Shown in pieces: positions 23,826 through 36,655 of a stretch of DNA of 64,000 nt. The notes under the pieces are model-generated. The model searched no databases. It was not told the origin of the DNA and worked only from the letters and a program-made list of their open reading frames with translations. Every line of letters begins with the position of its first letter. Position 1 is the stretch's first letter. The DNA is from Otis tarda. Taxonomy: Eukaryota; Chordata; Aves; Otidiformes; Otididae. Location of the stretch: contig CM048553.1 in NCBI GenBank assembly GCA_026413225.1, positions 133,888,190 to 133,952,189 on the forward strand, given 5' to 3'. The position numbers were made by a program, and so were the translations under genes.

Positions 23826-26800
23826 TTTTCTTTCTTGTATCAAGATGAAAATCATTTTTATGATAGTAATAGAGCATGTGGGCAAGATCCTTAGGTCAGG
23901 AAAAGAAGGGATGTGCTATTGCTGATTTCTGCTAGCTGAACATCTATGTCCTGAGAGAAAATATTTATCCATAAAACACTTTCTCCATCATTGGTAAATG
24001 TGTTAATGGATTTTTCTACTCCAGCTTTGTCTTACTCTTCAACCATATATATAACCAATACTCTTAAGTCCTTTTTTAAGGTATTTAATAATTTTCTGAT
24101 ATTTCCAGAAATCTCAATTTTCTGAATTCAGAAACATACGTATTGTCATAAATAATAAAAAAGATGTATTTAGGCCAACTGATCATCATTCAGTGGTCAA
24201 AGAGAAAGGTCTTATTTATACAGTAGCATTTCACACATGATTATGAGTAAATTGTTTTTATTTTATATGACTAGAACTACCTCAGTTGTGTGATCACAAG
24301 TAGAAGAATTGTAATTATTCTGTCTTTTATATAAAAATTAATGCAATAAAGAGATTATACACGTATTCTTTCATAGCAAGAAAAACTAATAAATTACCAA
24401 CTGCAGGAGTCTGTCAGCTGGATACAGGATGCAGCATTTATTTCTGTAAACAGTTCACTGGTATGTCAACTGCTAGTCTGACATCGAGAGAACTGAACAG
24501 TGTTTTCCTCAAAAAAACTTTATTCCCCTGAATGAAAGCATAGGCAAAATATTATGTGGGAGCTGTGTCAGCAGGGAAGGAAGATAACCCCCTAAAATGG
24601 ACTACTCACAGGTATTATTTGCAACCAGAAGCTACTCTAGGAGAAAATTTCTACTGAAAGCTAAAATGGTACTGTGGTTATTACAACAGCCATTTCCTTC
24701 ACTGTATAAAAAGATAGCTTAAAAGGCATCTTTGAAAATACATTCTCTTGACAAAGAAATGAGAGCGTAGAGCTAAACAGACTTGAATTTTCCTCTAATG
24801 TTGTAGACAGAAATAGTAAATATATGCAATTATCTTCATACTGCAAGCATGGGTTCAGCATATGTGAGGAGCTAAAGAGTTGAAAAATGTTATAGCACTC
24901 ACATTCATTAGGGAATAAAAGGAATGTTAAGAAAGAGACCAATAGGACCCCAGTCCTCAGCTGATGTAACCTGACAGAGCTCACTGAAATAAATGGAACT
25001 ACTGTGATTCACGCCAGGAGAGGAGCTGGTCAATAAGTGCATTACTTTGAGACTTGAGTTTTTCTAAGATTATGGTAATTGTAAGCGCTGTGGATATGTA
25101 TTTTTTTTCCAGGACTACATATATTTTTATATCTTCTGCAACCAACTTGACATCTTATAACATAAAAAAATTAGAAAAAAATCTTAAAGCTTTCTAATCT
25201 ATCAGTCCTTGAACCCTTTTTCAGGCAAAGCTCTCAACAGTCAGACTTTGGTGAGCTTTCAGCCTCATTACAAACACACGAGCTCTGTATGGAAACAAGC
25301 AATTTGCTGTGCATGTAAATGTGCACTGGAACTGGGCACTCCCTCTAATGGGCTGTACTGGATTCACAATTTGAGTAAATCAACACAGCTGAGAACCAGC
25401 ATATATTTGCCTTGGAGTGAACTAGTATGCCTACACCTAAACTGGGATTTAAGTGAGGTTTATAAAGCTGAACTCAAATTAGCAAGGCAAAACTCACACA
25501 CTCCAGGGCCCTAAAAAAAAAAATTAAATGTCCATTTACATTCTTATACATGAGCAGAAGCAAGATAATCTCAACACTCTACCTATTCACGTTCATGACT
25601 CAGAAGTGAAAGAGTGCACTGAAGTCTACCTAATGCCCTCACACACTGATCTGGTAGGTGTGCTTTTAGCAACCAACTGTACATAAACATCACTGATTCC
25701 CCAAGAAGGTGTCTAACTGAATGTAATTTTGAAGCATACTTGCACCTCAGTTGGAAGTATCTGAATTTCATTTGATCTTGCCTCTTCTCTTTTCAACAAA
25801 AAGACTGAAAATATGTATCTGGGGCCAAAAGGTTTCACACAGAGCCTTATGAGCTCTCAGGACATAACGGCCCTGTATACCAGTACCCCAATATTGTCTT
25901 AGTCAACCATATTGCAAAAAAAGTTGACCAGTGTCAGGCTATGTGGGGAGAGATTTAAAATAAGAAGTTTACATGCATTCCTTATGTACTATACATGCTT
26001 CTAAAGTTCACAGAGTTGCAAAGAATCAAAGTTGTTGAAGTCTTGAGTAACTCAGATTTTGAACACACCGTTATGCATAATGAGTACTGATTAGGCTTTT
26101 GTGCCTCTGGATGTCACTGTTGTTTGCAATAGTATAAACAACGTTATATGACAAAGCAACAAAATGGTATAATCGTCACCATCTTCTGTTTGTTAAAAAG
26201 TACAAGGCTGAATACACTAACAATCTAAGAGATACCATTATTTCATTGCAAGGGATGAAGAGCCGAATGTGTAAAAAATGCCTACATCAGTTTAATAATA
26301 GGTGAAAAGGAGAAAACCCTATACATTTCTTCCTAGATGAAAATCAGCTTCTCTGGTGTCTCAAGATGCATTCCTTTACAAGGGTTTAAAACTAAAAACA
26401 AGCCTTCATTGCCCTGATGTGGCCATGTCAGATTGTGTCAAGGATAAATATTGGTTTATTTGAGTTGGATGCAATGGTGAAACGTGTGAGGAGGAGGTGG
26501 GTAAGTGTTAAATAGGAGTGGAGCTTACTTTTCCCAAGTAAATCTGTTCTGCGTTTGTTACAAAGTTAAGAGCAAAAAGAAGGAAGTGAAAAATCATGCC
26601 TTTCTTGTTTTACAGTCTCTTACAGAGCAAGCAGTTCTACCTTCTGGAAATATATGTAAAATTAATGGAGATTTAATGATTAAGAAGGGTATTTTCAGAA
26701 TCATAAACTGCTGCCATTGCCCCAGGTATTTACAAGAAAATGGGATGCCTATCTGCGCTGTGTGCAGAGAGTCTTCCTTGGAACAAGGAAGAGTTGTTAG

Positions 26801-29800
26801 AAACTTGTGGGGCTAGTGGGATGTGACAGAGAAATAAACAAGAGAGCTTATGATTTTCTAAATATCTCTGATCATTAGTTTTTGTTGAAAATTCAATGGA
26901 TTATAGTGACTGGCTTCAATTGGAAGTATTAATAAAAATGGGAATAGAGCATTTCCATGAAAAATCAGAACTTATTTTAGTTTTTAGAATCCTTGAATTT
27001 AATTTGATCTCAATCTGAGCTGGAAATTTTGCCTGAAGAAGGTCTAGGACTTAGTGATCAGGAAACACACTGGCATCCTCTGTTTTTGAAGTCAGACTTC
27101 GGTTTGGATAGGATGTCTTCTTTACAAATGGATCTCATAGGCTCTAATCCCACTCCCAGTCAGAGTCCCTCTGACTTCCATGAGCAAAGGATTAAGGTAG
27201 TCGAGCTACTTTAGAAGTAGATTAATCTGTCCGAGTATGTCTGAAGTACTCTTTGCTATTATTTCTCAGCTAGAGCACAAATGTATTAAGTAATTTATAT
27301 ACTGTAAAGAAGATGCTGCTCTTAGACTGTATCTTCCTTTTCCCAGCAGCAGGGTGCTAATGGCACATCCTGCTGTGTGGGTGGGTTTTCATTCTTTTCT
27401 CTACTTTAAGCCTGCAGACAAATATCTTACACATTTCTTTTATGGTTTCAAACTGCTACCATTACAAGCCTGATTAATAAGGCTTTATGAGCTAATTAAT
27501 ATGCCTTTATCTATATGAGCTTTTATCTTTATGTGCCTGATTGCTACAGTAATTCTATAACATTACAGGAAGCTATTTATTTTCAAATTAGCAGTGTCAT
27601 CATGACCTTTTGCCACATGGATAAGTCAAGGTTATGGCCTGCCAGGTACATAGAGGGTAGCACAAACTGTTCAGTGCTGGCTGTAAATTAAAGGCTGATA
27701 AGAGGGTGTGATGATCTCTGTTCCTTGCTGTGAGTGCAGCAGTTTATTCTCCCAAACATAACTGGGGATGGGATTCTCAAGCACTGTAAGGATGAATGAA
27801 ACAGGCAATTTCTAAAGTAGTGATGGCAGTAGGAGCATTAATGGATGTGCTTGCTGGGAAGCAAGTGTCCGTGTGCCTGGGCCAGTCCCTGATGGTGCTT
27901 GTGGCTGGAGACTGGTGGTGCCTGTGGCTGGACCTCCTGGCCACCCAGGAACATCTCCAGTCTTTCCAGTTACTCTGCCCACGATCCTGTGCAGAGCGTG
28001 TTTTGGGAGGTCACGTCACCAGGTTGGTGTGGATGTCCATTTCTGATCTGTGGGTCCCCCAAGCCTAGTATCTGCACTTGCTAACTGGGCAAAACACTGA
28101 AAACTCCAAGCACAAAGGAACAAGACACAGATATTTATATTACTGTAGAATACAAAGTCTAAGCAGAATATGGGTTAAGCTCTGCTCTTGGTAGCGAACT
28201 AACTTATAATGGGAAACTCTGCCTTCAAAAAACTTACAATCTCAGCAGTAACAAAAAGAGAGGGATCAGAGTAAAGACACTGAAGAACAGTAGTTCTGTT
28301 TTGTCGTGAGTGTGACTTCAGCATTTGTTTGCATTCAGTATATTCAAAGACACTTACAGGGGGAATTATTTAGAAGTTTTTATTTTCTGGTATTGAAACC
28401 ATCCAGCTTCTCAGGTCTGTCTTTCCTTTAAAATGACTGGGCCTTGTCAATAGGAAGATCACATGGCAAATATTTAGAGTTTAAGAAAATGCGTTATTTT
28501 GATGAAAAAATAATCTCTAGTAAAGTCACTTAAAACAAGTGCAGTGATTTTGTAAGGTTATTTTAAAAAAGGGAAGATGGACCTACAGTCTCCTAAGTTT
28601 TAGTCCAGAGTCTTGTTTTCTGACAGATGTTTTCCATTTAAACATTTTTCTTCCCCTCTCTGTTCAATAGTTCAGCCTTGCATGGCTGATTTCTTTTCAT
28701 GACTTTTTGCTTCATCCACCAAAGTTTGAAAGATTCTACTGCTTTCCAGGCTGCAGTTCAGATTGTGATTGACTGGAAAATGTTTAGCTTGTGTTGGTAA
28801 CTGAGATATTTTAAAAACCAGCAATAATTAATTTGAAATAATAAACATTATGATTATACTACTCACATAAGAAAAACATATTTTTTATACTCTACTGTAG
28901 TTTCAAAGTTATGGATCAATAACTTAAAAAAATAGATTTGTTTCACGAGCAGTTTTGATTTGGATTCTTCAAAAGTGCAGAGTCTGATTTCTTTTAGAGT
29001 TATAACTGATCAGATTTCCTTCCATTAATGCTAAAATATCAAGTTCTGGACTGTTACACAAAGGGATTAAAAACTGTAGTGTGTCTTGGGGAAAACATTC
29101 ACAAAAGGATGGAAATGAATTTATGTGGTATTTGTGTGACTATCATACATGCTTTCAAAGGATTTCTATTGTAATTCAAGATTAGCTGAGCATAAGTTAA
29201 TGGACTCTTAAAGTATTACCTAAAGCTTATTATGATAGACTATAGGAGCCTCTTTTTAAAATGTTTTTTTAATAATATAAACTACAAGGTCCCTGAAGAT
29301 ATGATATTTCTAGGCTTAGTATTTCTTCATCAAATATTAAAATAGGTCAAGCAATTTTGTTTCAGTTCCTTTCCTGCTCATGCTACTGCTGTAGCTTGCA
29401 TACCAAGTAGAGTGTATTATGTAGATTTACCAACTGTTGAGTTCCCTGCTTTGTTTCATTATGTTGTTGGTTTTGTAATCTATACTGAGAGTGGAAGAAT
29501 TACAATTATGTGCTGAGGAAACCTGATATTTACTAATTCCATAAAGTTAAGGTCATCTTCTGTAGCAATGGGAGAATAAATTAATTGACCAGAATTCAAT
29601 CTTGCAGATGAAGGTAAGCTGTAATGAAACGACTGACATGAGAACAGATGACTCAACAAGGTTCATAGTTGCCTGATTAAACTACTAATAGCTTATAGAC
29701 TGAATAACAGTATAACTCTGTGGATCAAATTGTGCGTTTCCTGGGAAATATTTACGTTGTGAACTAGAATTTAGCTCAATTAAGGGCCTCAAAATTTTGT

Positions 29801-31571
29801 TTTTAAGGGTTAGTAGTCAAAGGCAATCCCCAAAACGCAAATCTTCCTGCCTTACTTTCCAGATGAACAATTTTCCACACCTCTTTTTTTTTTGTTTCTG
29901 AGGAAGAACAGGTATTTAGCATACTTAAAGCTTAGTCCCAGCAATCTGGCTTTAAATTCTGTACAAAGTTTCACAAACACTAAGCAGGAATCAAACAGAA
30001 CACAGCCACGTAAACACAGTGAACTATCAACTATAAATCTATTTTTGATGAAGTATAAAATAACGTGACCCTTCAGACCTCTTTTATTTAAATACAAAGT
30101 ACAATGTGATGCACAGAAATCACACGTTTAAGGTGGTATTTAGAATAGAATTAACATGTTTTGATATTTCAGAAATTGTTGTAGTTTAGCACACATCTTT
30201 TCCATAATAACTGGCATGGAAAACAGATTCTTAGAGCACAAATTACAATGAAGACCTGAAAGAGCATGACTTTATAAGCTTATAGTTCATCAATAACACT
30301 GTTAAATGTGTTTTCATACAGTTTGTTATACAGTAGCAAAACACTACTGTCACTGATTTCATCAAAAGCAAGGTCTGGCAGCAGAATAGTTGCTGGACAA
30401 TACATAAGGTTAAAGAAGCATTTGGCATGTTTTGCTTTTAAGCAATCTAACGTTCAGCTGCTCAACAATGTAGGCAGTCGGCTGTTTTGATTAGAAAAAT
30501 GTTACAGGGCTTGTATAGAGCAATGTCGTTGATCCAGGGGCAGGATCGACGAAAGAGTATGTCAAATGTAGTTTGGAGTCTGCAGACTAAAATTATCTGT
30601 GAGTCTTTGATTTGATTTTGAAGCCAGAGACAATCTTTGCTCTGATATCCATGCCAAAGACTGTCAGGTCCTTGTCAAGTAAAAGTAAAATTGTATGTTT
30701 CAATGTGCCCCTTTTGACAGTACTGATGTATCATTATCTTGGTTTACCTTTCTTCTGCGTATGTGATTCTGTTTCCAGCAATTTTAAATACTTATCATTA
30801 TGATTTCAAAGACGCCTTATTTTTAATTACGTATTTCAAGATGAGCTGCTAGGTATTCTGATTTAATTTCTCAGGGTATCACTTTGAACAAACTTAGGTT
30901 TCCAATTTTTAGTATCTTACTGAGGAATAAACTTCATGATTATCCTCTTGTCATTCAAATCAGTCTCAGATTTATTTCTACTCCAAGCACTGCAAAATAT
31001 GAGACAAAATAAGTCTTTTTTTTTGAATGGTGACTAAATAGTAAAAGAAAACAACCATTCCTTAGGAAAGGATTTGATCCAACATCCCTGAAAGTTACTA
31101 CAATCTGTCTTTTGACTTGCAGAATTTTGGATCATGGTGTAAGTGTGCAGACTCAAGGAGCTAACAATGTCTACAACTCCCTGTCTCTTCACTACCTCCT
31201 TGTTACCTCTTGGTTGCAAATTGTGGCCAAAATTACATATCAAGAGCTTTTGTGAAAGGATTATAGTTTCTCATATATCTGAAGTATTTTTCAAATTTCT
31301 AGTGGCTCTAAAATAATTAATGATTGCGAGATAGAAAAGTGAATAACCTGAATGCTAATAACTGCAACTTCATTTTATAATCAAATTTTGAATATTAGAA
31401 ATTTGCAAAACTACTTATGCAAACGAAATTGCACCTTCTTCCTGGGTATAATAATCCTGCTCAATTATGATACTGCTAAGACATATGCATTTATCAAGTT
31501 TAAATAAATGTGCGTAGTTCTTCAAAGGCTTTGTGTAATTGCTTCTAGATTTGCCATCAGCTGTACTTGTC

Positions 31572-31677
31572 TTTGTGATTGTATCTGTATTCAGTACGTT
31601 TTCATGTTGTAATTGTATGGTAATTGTTTGTGATTGTATCTATGAGTATTTTATGCAGTAATTTTGAATGGCAATTG
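31572..31677. repeat. Degenerate tandem duplication, unit about 50-55 bp
   Basis: Two adjacent copies begin TTTGTGATTGTATCT (31572 and 31627) and each ends in a GGTAATTG- or GGCAATTG-like string. The copies differ at several places and in length, so the duplication is old. Confidence 0.6.
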
Positions 31678-34600
31678 TCTGAGTGTACCTTTGTTGGAAA
31701 TTTTAGTACTGCTTTTTCCTAGAATATACTTGCTAACAAGCAATTCACATAGATCCATATATACTGGACTGAATATTGTATAAATAAAATGGGAGAGTAT
31801 TTTCACAAAGTTAACACATTGTGAATTACAAAAGTGAGTACTTAAGGTTTTTTTTTGTAATGGTCAGTATAATCTGCACATAAAAAGTGCTTCAACATGA
31901 GGTTTACATTGTGATTAAACTCAAAGAAAGGATACTGTGAATATGATAGCATTTTATGTTAGATTTATTCTTCATTAATTAGTTCTGTATCATCATGCCA
32001 TGTTTCACTGTATTAATAGCCTCATAACTGGCATATGAAAGGCCAAGCCCTCTTGCCAACGCTCAGCATAGGCAGGTGGACTAGAAGAGGGAAGACTTGT
32101 AAGACTTTTCAGAGTATTATCTTTTCCTTTTCCTTATTAGACAGCTTTACATATGCACATTATGCAACCTCACTGCTGAGTAAAAAAGTGGAGTATCTAC
32201 ATGATGAAGTACTGATTAACAGAGTAGTTAGGACTCCAGATCAGACTGGCCCAAGCTACATCATCTTGTCATCCTGAGCTCCTTCTGGTACCAACAGTTC
32301 CCATATGTCTGTAAAGACAGACATCAATTTTCTCTATAAGAAAGAAAAATTTTGTTGCAAGTTCTGCTTTTGTTAGCAAAAATGGTACAACCACTGAGTT
32401 GGTCTCTAAACTATCAGGTTTATCCTAGGAAGCTGACCTACTACTTGTCTTTGGAAGGGGTTGAGAATGTCTTTCATGTTTGGATGTATTGCTCACAGAA
32501 AACATATGGCATGAATTTTTTTTTGTGTCAATACACTGATTTTGACTTTTCGATTTCAGATTATCTAGCTGCAGTAATCCCCAAGAATCTGGGTAAGGAT
32601 CCGACCATTTTGTAAAGGCAGCAGAGGCATATCCTCCATGAAGGGACTGTAAGAAAGTTGGGGCTGTGTCACGAGACATCTGGAGACCCGTGGCTTGCCC
32701 TGGGGGAGCTGGGTGGAGGGGAAGAAGTGATTAGATGGGTTAGTGGGTCCCCTTGCCATTGTCTCTCCAACTCCTTCCACTCCCTGGGCAGCCACAGCAG
32801 CAATCGGCTGTGCAGGAAAGAAGTGTCAATCCCAGCACTGCCACAGACATAAATTACTCCTGTATCCTCCAACAGTGTCAAAGAAAGCTGCCAGTCTTCC
32901 CTGCCCATCTTCCAGTCCCGTAATTGCTTACATTGCCTGGATATAACATCTGCACAAGCTATAGTAAATAAAAAGGTTTCGTTTGGGGCTGATGGAAAAA
33001 AATGCTGTAAACAATACTGAGAAAATGGATTTTTAATGGATTTTCATGTTTGGAAGTCAAACTAGAAAATTATCCCCATAAAAAAGGATTCTTGCAAAAA
33101 CTTTTTGAAAAAACTTTAAAAATCCTGCAACAGTCCTGCAATTATTTTAGATTATACTCATGCTTTACTTGAAATGACTTTATCATATTCAGTTGTTTTA
33201 TTTTCAGATTTTTAACTCTTTTGCATGAAAATTTTTCTTTAGCTTAAGTAAATTATGTAATAACTAATTCTAGTTACAAATGAAGAATTGAAAACTGTCA
33301 GCACGATAAAATGCTGCTAGGTCTGTTTCTGAAACAAACGGATTTCTTTCAGATATGACAGAACAGTAATGTTTTGCCACTTTTGATCTCTCTCCCACTT
33401 TTAAAATTCCCAAACATTGTCTATACTTATTCTACAGTAAAAATAGTTTTGATCTTCCTGAAATGCTATTTTGTGGAGCACAGACTGTAAACTGAAAAAA
33501 AAAGTGCTGAGATCTATGCACTATCTTTTCATTAATTTTATTTCATTCAATTTATTGTATTCAATCAGCATAATAATTTTTCTTGTAAGGTATTAAGACC
33601 ATGTAGACCACAGTGATAACAGCCATAAATCATGGAGACAATTCTCAAAAGAAGAGTGCTTACCTTAATCATCCAGTACTGACCAGAGTAAATGTCACTA
33701 GCTGATAGGAGAAAAGGTGCAGCCTATTTCCTCAGTCATTAGCATATATAAAAAGAAATGAAGTTTTCTTGTTGTGAAATTGCTGGACCATTTTCTTGAA
33801 TTTTTGGATAACTTTTCATTGCTACGCATTTGTAAAATAAATAATGGGTAAACTATTTTTTAGCTTAGGTAAGCTACTACCAGATGCTAAGATCAGAAAA
33901 CATCTCTGCAATAATCCAGATTGCACATCCACATAACACTCTATTCTCCATGCTATAACTACAACATGTCTTGGTGAAAGATTCTCAATCTTTATTTAGT
34001 GACTTCAAGTGACAAGCCCTTGGTAAATTATTTCAGTTAATTGCAGTTATTTACCGTCACCTAAAAATGAGCACCTTATTTCTTCCTTGAATTTGCCCAG
34101 CTTCAGTCTCTATTTGGTCATGTTATTTCCTCATCTGCTAGATTAAAGGTCTCTGTTTAGTATTTTACTTCTTTTTTCCTGTCTAGTCCTTAAACTGTTT
34201 TATTAATTAATATTTATTTAAAAATACAAATTCTGCAATAACCAGAACCTGCTGCTTGCTACCTGAAGCTCTTGATAAGAAAACTTGACAAAATAGTAGA
34301 TTCAAATTTTGTTTTTCTTATAATTTTATTGCTAACTCTCAATGAAAATTTATTGTCTCTCCACATTATTCCATAAATACAGCAGTTGCTATATAATCTG
34401 TAATCCGAGTATTACCAATTATAATGGAGTTGCTTCCCTTCCCTCATCTAAATAAGCATTATTTAGTAGCTTAAATCCCACAAAGTAAGGGGAACTTTTT
34501 CTGCCAGGTTAGCAATGTAGACCCTAAAAAAAAAAGTTGGTATTTCAGCCATGACATTAAAAGATGTAACAGTTGTATTTTTAGCTCAGCTATAAATGTT

Positions 34601-35144
34601 GCTTCTTAACGCCATCACAGAAATGGCTAAATGGACACTCAGATCTGCAGCCTGGGAAGCTCTCCTGTGTCCCACTGACCCTAAAGGAGGTCTGCGTAGG
34701 TTTTAAGGTTGACATCACTGAACATCAGGTGATCCATGGCCTTTCAGAAAAAGATGATTCCTAGCCTTCTCTCACAAAGCTCTTCTTTGTACAACCCATT
34801 TCTATTATTAGACCTTTGCTGTACTCAGCCTTAGTTCCAAATATTTCAGTCATAAACCTCAGGTAGTAAAGATGTGAAACTGTATATTGAATTGTGACAA
34901 AAGGATTGTTGTTTCTTTGAAGAAATAGCTTTTTATAGTGGTTCAGCAATAGATTTTGAACTCCAAAGTGATTATTGGCTAGAATAATTAGTGAGTTAGG
35001 GAACAGAGGTATTCATAAATGTTGGATATCTATATATCAATCAATTTGTAAGCTCCTCTTTGTAAAACCAAGCAAGCAAGCATACAACTACTAGACACTC
35101 CATGATATCAAAATTAATTTTGAAAAATTATTTTGCTTTCATGT

Positions 35145-35755
35145 TGTCCTGTTTTTGGCAGGGATGGAGTTAATTTTTCTCTCAGTAGCCAGTGTGTTTT
35201 GGATTTCATATGTGAAGAATGTTGATAAACACCCTGATGATATGAGTTGTTGCTAATGAGACCAAGGACACTGTCCAGCTTTCCAAGTCTCGCTAATGCG
35301 CAGATGCAGGAAGCTGGGAGAAAGACAGATAAAATAATTGACCCAAACTGGCCAAAGAAGGTATTCCATGCCATAAATGTCATGCTCAGTATATAAGTGA
35401 AGATCACCCATGCTGGCGGCATCCATCTCTTCTTGCTCGCTGGCATTGTTCCCTCTACCTTGCTGGCTCACTTTCACTCCTTTGCTTGCTACTGGGTTTC
35501 GTTTCTGTTATTGCTGCTTGTGATGGGCTGTATCGGTCATTGGGACATCAGGTGGTGAGAACTCATACATTATTCATTTTGTATATTTTAGTATCCTTAT
35601 ATTCTGTTATTATTGTAATTTTCCTTTGCTATTTTTGTAAACTGTCTTCATCTCAACCCGTGAGTTTTCCTTTCTTCCCGTTCCTCTCCTCTGTCCCGCT
35701 GGAGAAGGGGAGGGTGAGTGAGAAACTGTGTGGTGACTAGGGCTAAGACACCACA
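35145..35755 (+). mobile_element. Solo LTR of an avian endogenous retrovirus
   Basis: The element begins TGTCCTG and ends CCACA, as LTRs of this kind do (TG...CA). It is flanked by CATGT on the left and CTTGT on the right, a probable 5-bp target-site duplication that has since changed slightly. Inside are GACCCAAACTGGCCAAAG, a TATA-like TATATAAG near 35390, an AT-rich stretch and the phrase CATCTCAACCCGTGAG; I recognise this combination from a common bird LTR family. The 5-bp duplication is compatible with an ERVL-like group, but that assignment is from memory. No internal viral region is attached, so it is a solo LTR left by recombination. It is a fossil, moderately diverged. Confidence 0.85.
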
Positions 35756-36329
35756 CTTGTCTTTACTTACATGCATTTTCTGCATTTTGCCAACTTATAT
35801 TTGACCACTTAGTGACAGAAGTTTACACCACTTTTTATTGGATAGGAATATTTTTAAAGGGAGTAACCTAGCAACCTTCATATTTACAGAGAACTTTCTT
35901 CTTTAAATATCTACTTTTCTTTTTAGAATTGAGTGTTGCCTTCCACTTCTATTAAATCTTATGAACACATTGACATAGGAAAGACTTAGGTGCTGGACAT
36001 ATTCTTCTTCACCTGAAGACTTAACATAAGTACTTAATGTGGGTGACAATTAGTTTGATTTGACTGTACTCAATTAAGTAGGCATTACCTGATTAAGAAA
36101 TTAATGTTCATGAAATAAGATTCAGATAATCACTAGTACCTTGTTTGTAGCCACTATGTGATATATCAATACTGTGTGATAAAGCCCTTTAATGATTTAT
36201 AACTTTTCAATTAAATTTCTTCTGCCAAAGAAAAACTGCTTGAGAAAGACCAGTAACTCTATTATGACTCAGCAGCTTTGGCAGTTTTCACATTCTTTCT
36301 GTTCTTTCCCGTGTGCAATTTCTCATAGG
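35756..36329. other. AT-rich spacer
   Basis: No gene or repeat is recognised. It ends in a pyrimidine-rich acceptor-like run, TTTCTCATAG, at about 36329. Confidence 0.45.
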
Positions 36330-36655
36330 CAATCTAACTAATGATATAATCTTTTACAAGGTAATCAGGTTCTGTAGACATTTGTTTTCAAGGCAGAAAC
36401 ACAATTTAAACGCAGAGCCAGGGCCAGCTGCAGTGAATGGGCAGGTGTTTTCTTGGGTACCATCCAGCAGTGGGGACTTTGGCGTGGACACCAGCGACTC
36501 CTCCAGTCCTGTTAACTGTTCTGAGGAGACCCTTGCTATAAGCCTGTTCCACCTAAGTAATTTTGGTAGTGAACATTCTGAATGCTTTGTGTTGCTAGAG
36601 CATCTCAAAGCTCTCAATACAGCCCTGGAGCCTCTAGGAGTTTTCAAGACCACAG
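36330..36655 (+). other. Exon-like segment with consensus splice donor
   Basis: An acceptor-like run (TTTCTCATAG) precedes the segment and the strong donor CAG|GTAAGT ends it (donor from 36656). One plus-strand frame is open throughout and continues to 36708; it includes PGPAAVNGQVFSWVPSSSGD and HLKALNTALEPLGVF. The base composition is richer in G and C than the flanks. The minus strand is also open for 129 codons (36354-36743), so the open frame alone is not proof. I recognise no family. Coding exon, lncRNA exon and pseudo-exon all remain possible. Confidence 0.3.

Larger units (their letters stand above)
23183..35144. other. Long AT-rich noncoding stretch
   Basis: No gene is supported across about 12 kb. 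A MIR-like trace is listed separately. GC-richer patches lie at 27840-28075 and 32620-32940, each with short overlapping open frames in more than one frame and no recognised domain. A complex AT-rich block with several homeodomain-type TAATTA strings lies near 27470-27560. An acceptor-like TTTCTTGTTTTACAG at 26615 is followed 110 nt later by CCCAG|GTATTT, another weak pseudo-exon-like pair. Confidence 0.45.

Noticed and set aside
24661-24984. 107-codon minus-strand frame with a hydrophobic start, as a secreted protein
   Set aside because: The hydrophobic stretch reflects AT-rich codons; nothing else supports a gene.
26616-26725. Acceptor/donor pair around a Cys-rich peptide (CCHCPRYLQENGMPICAVC) as a zinc-finger exon
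   Set aside because: Cysteine spacing matches no finger family I know, the donor GTATTT is weak, and the frame is short.
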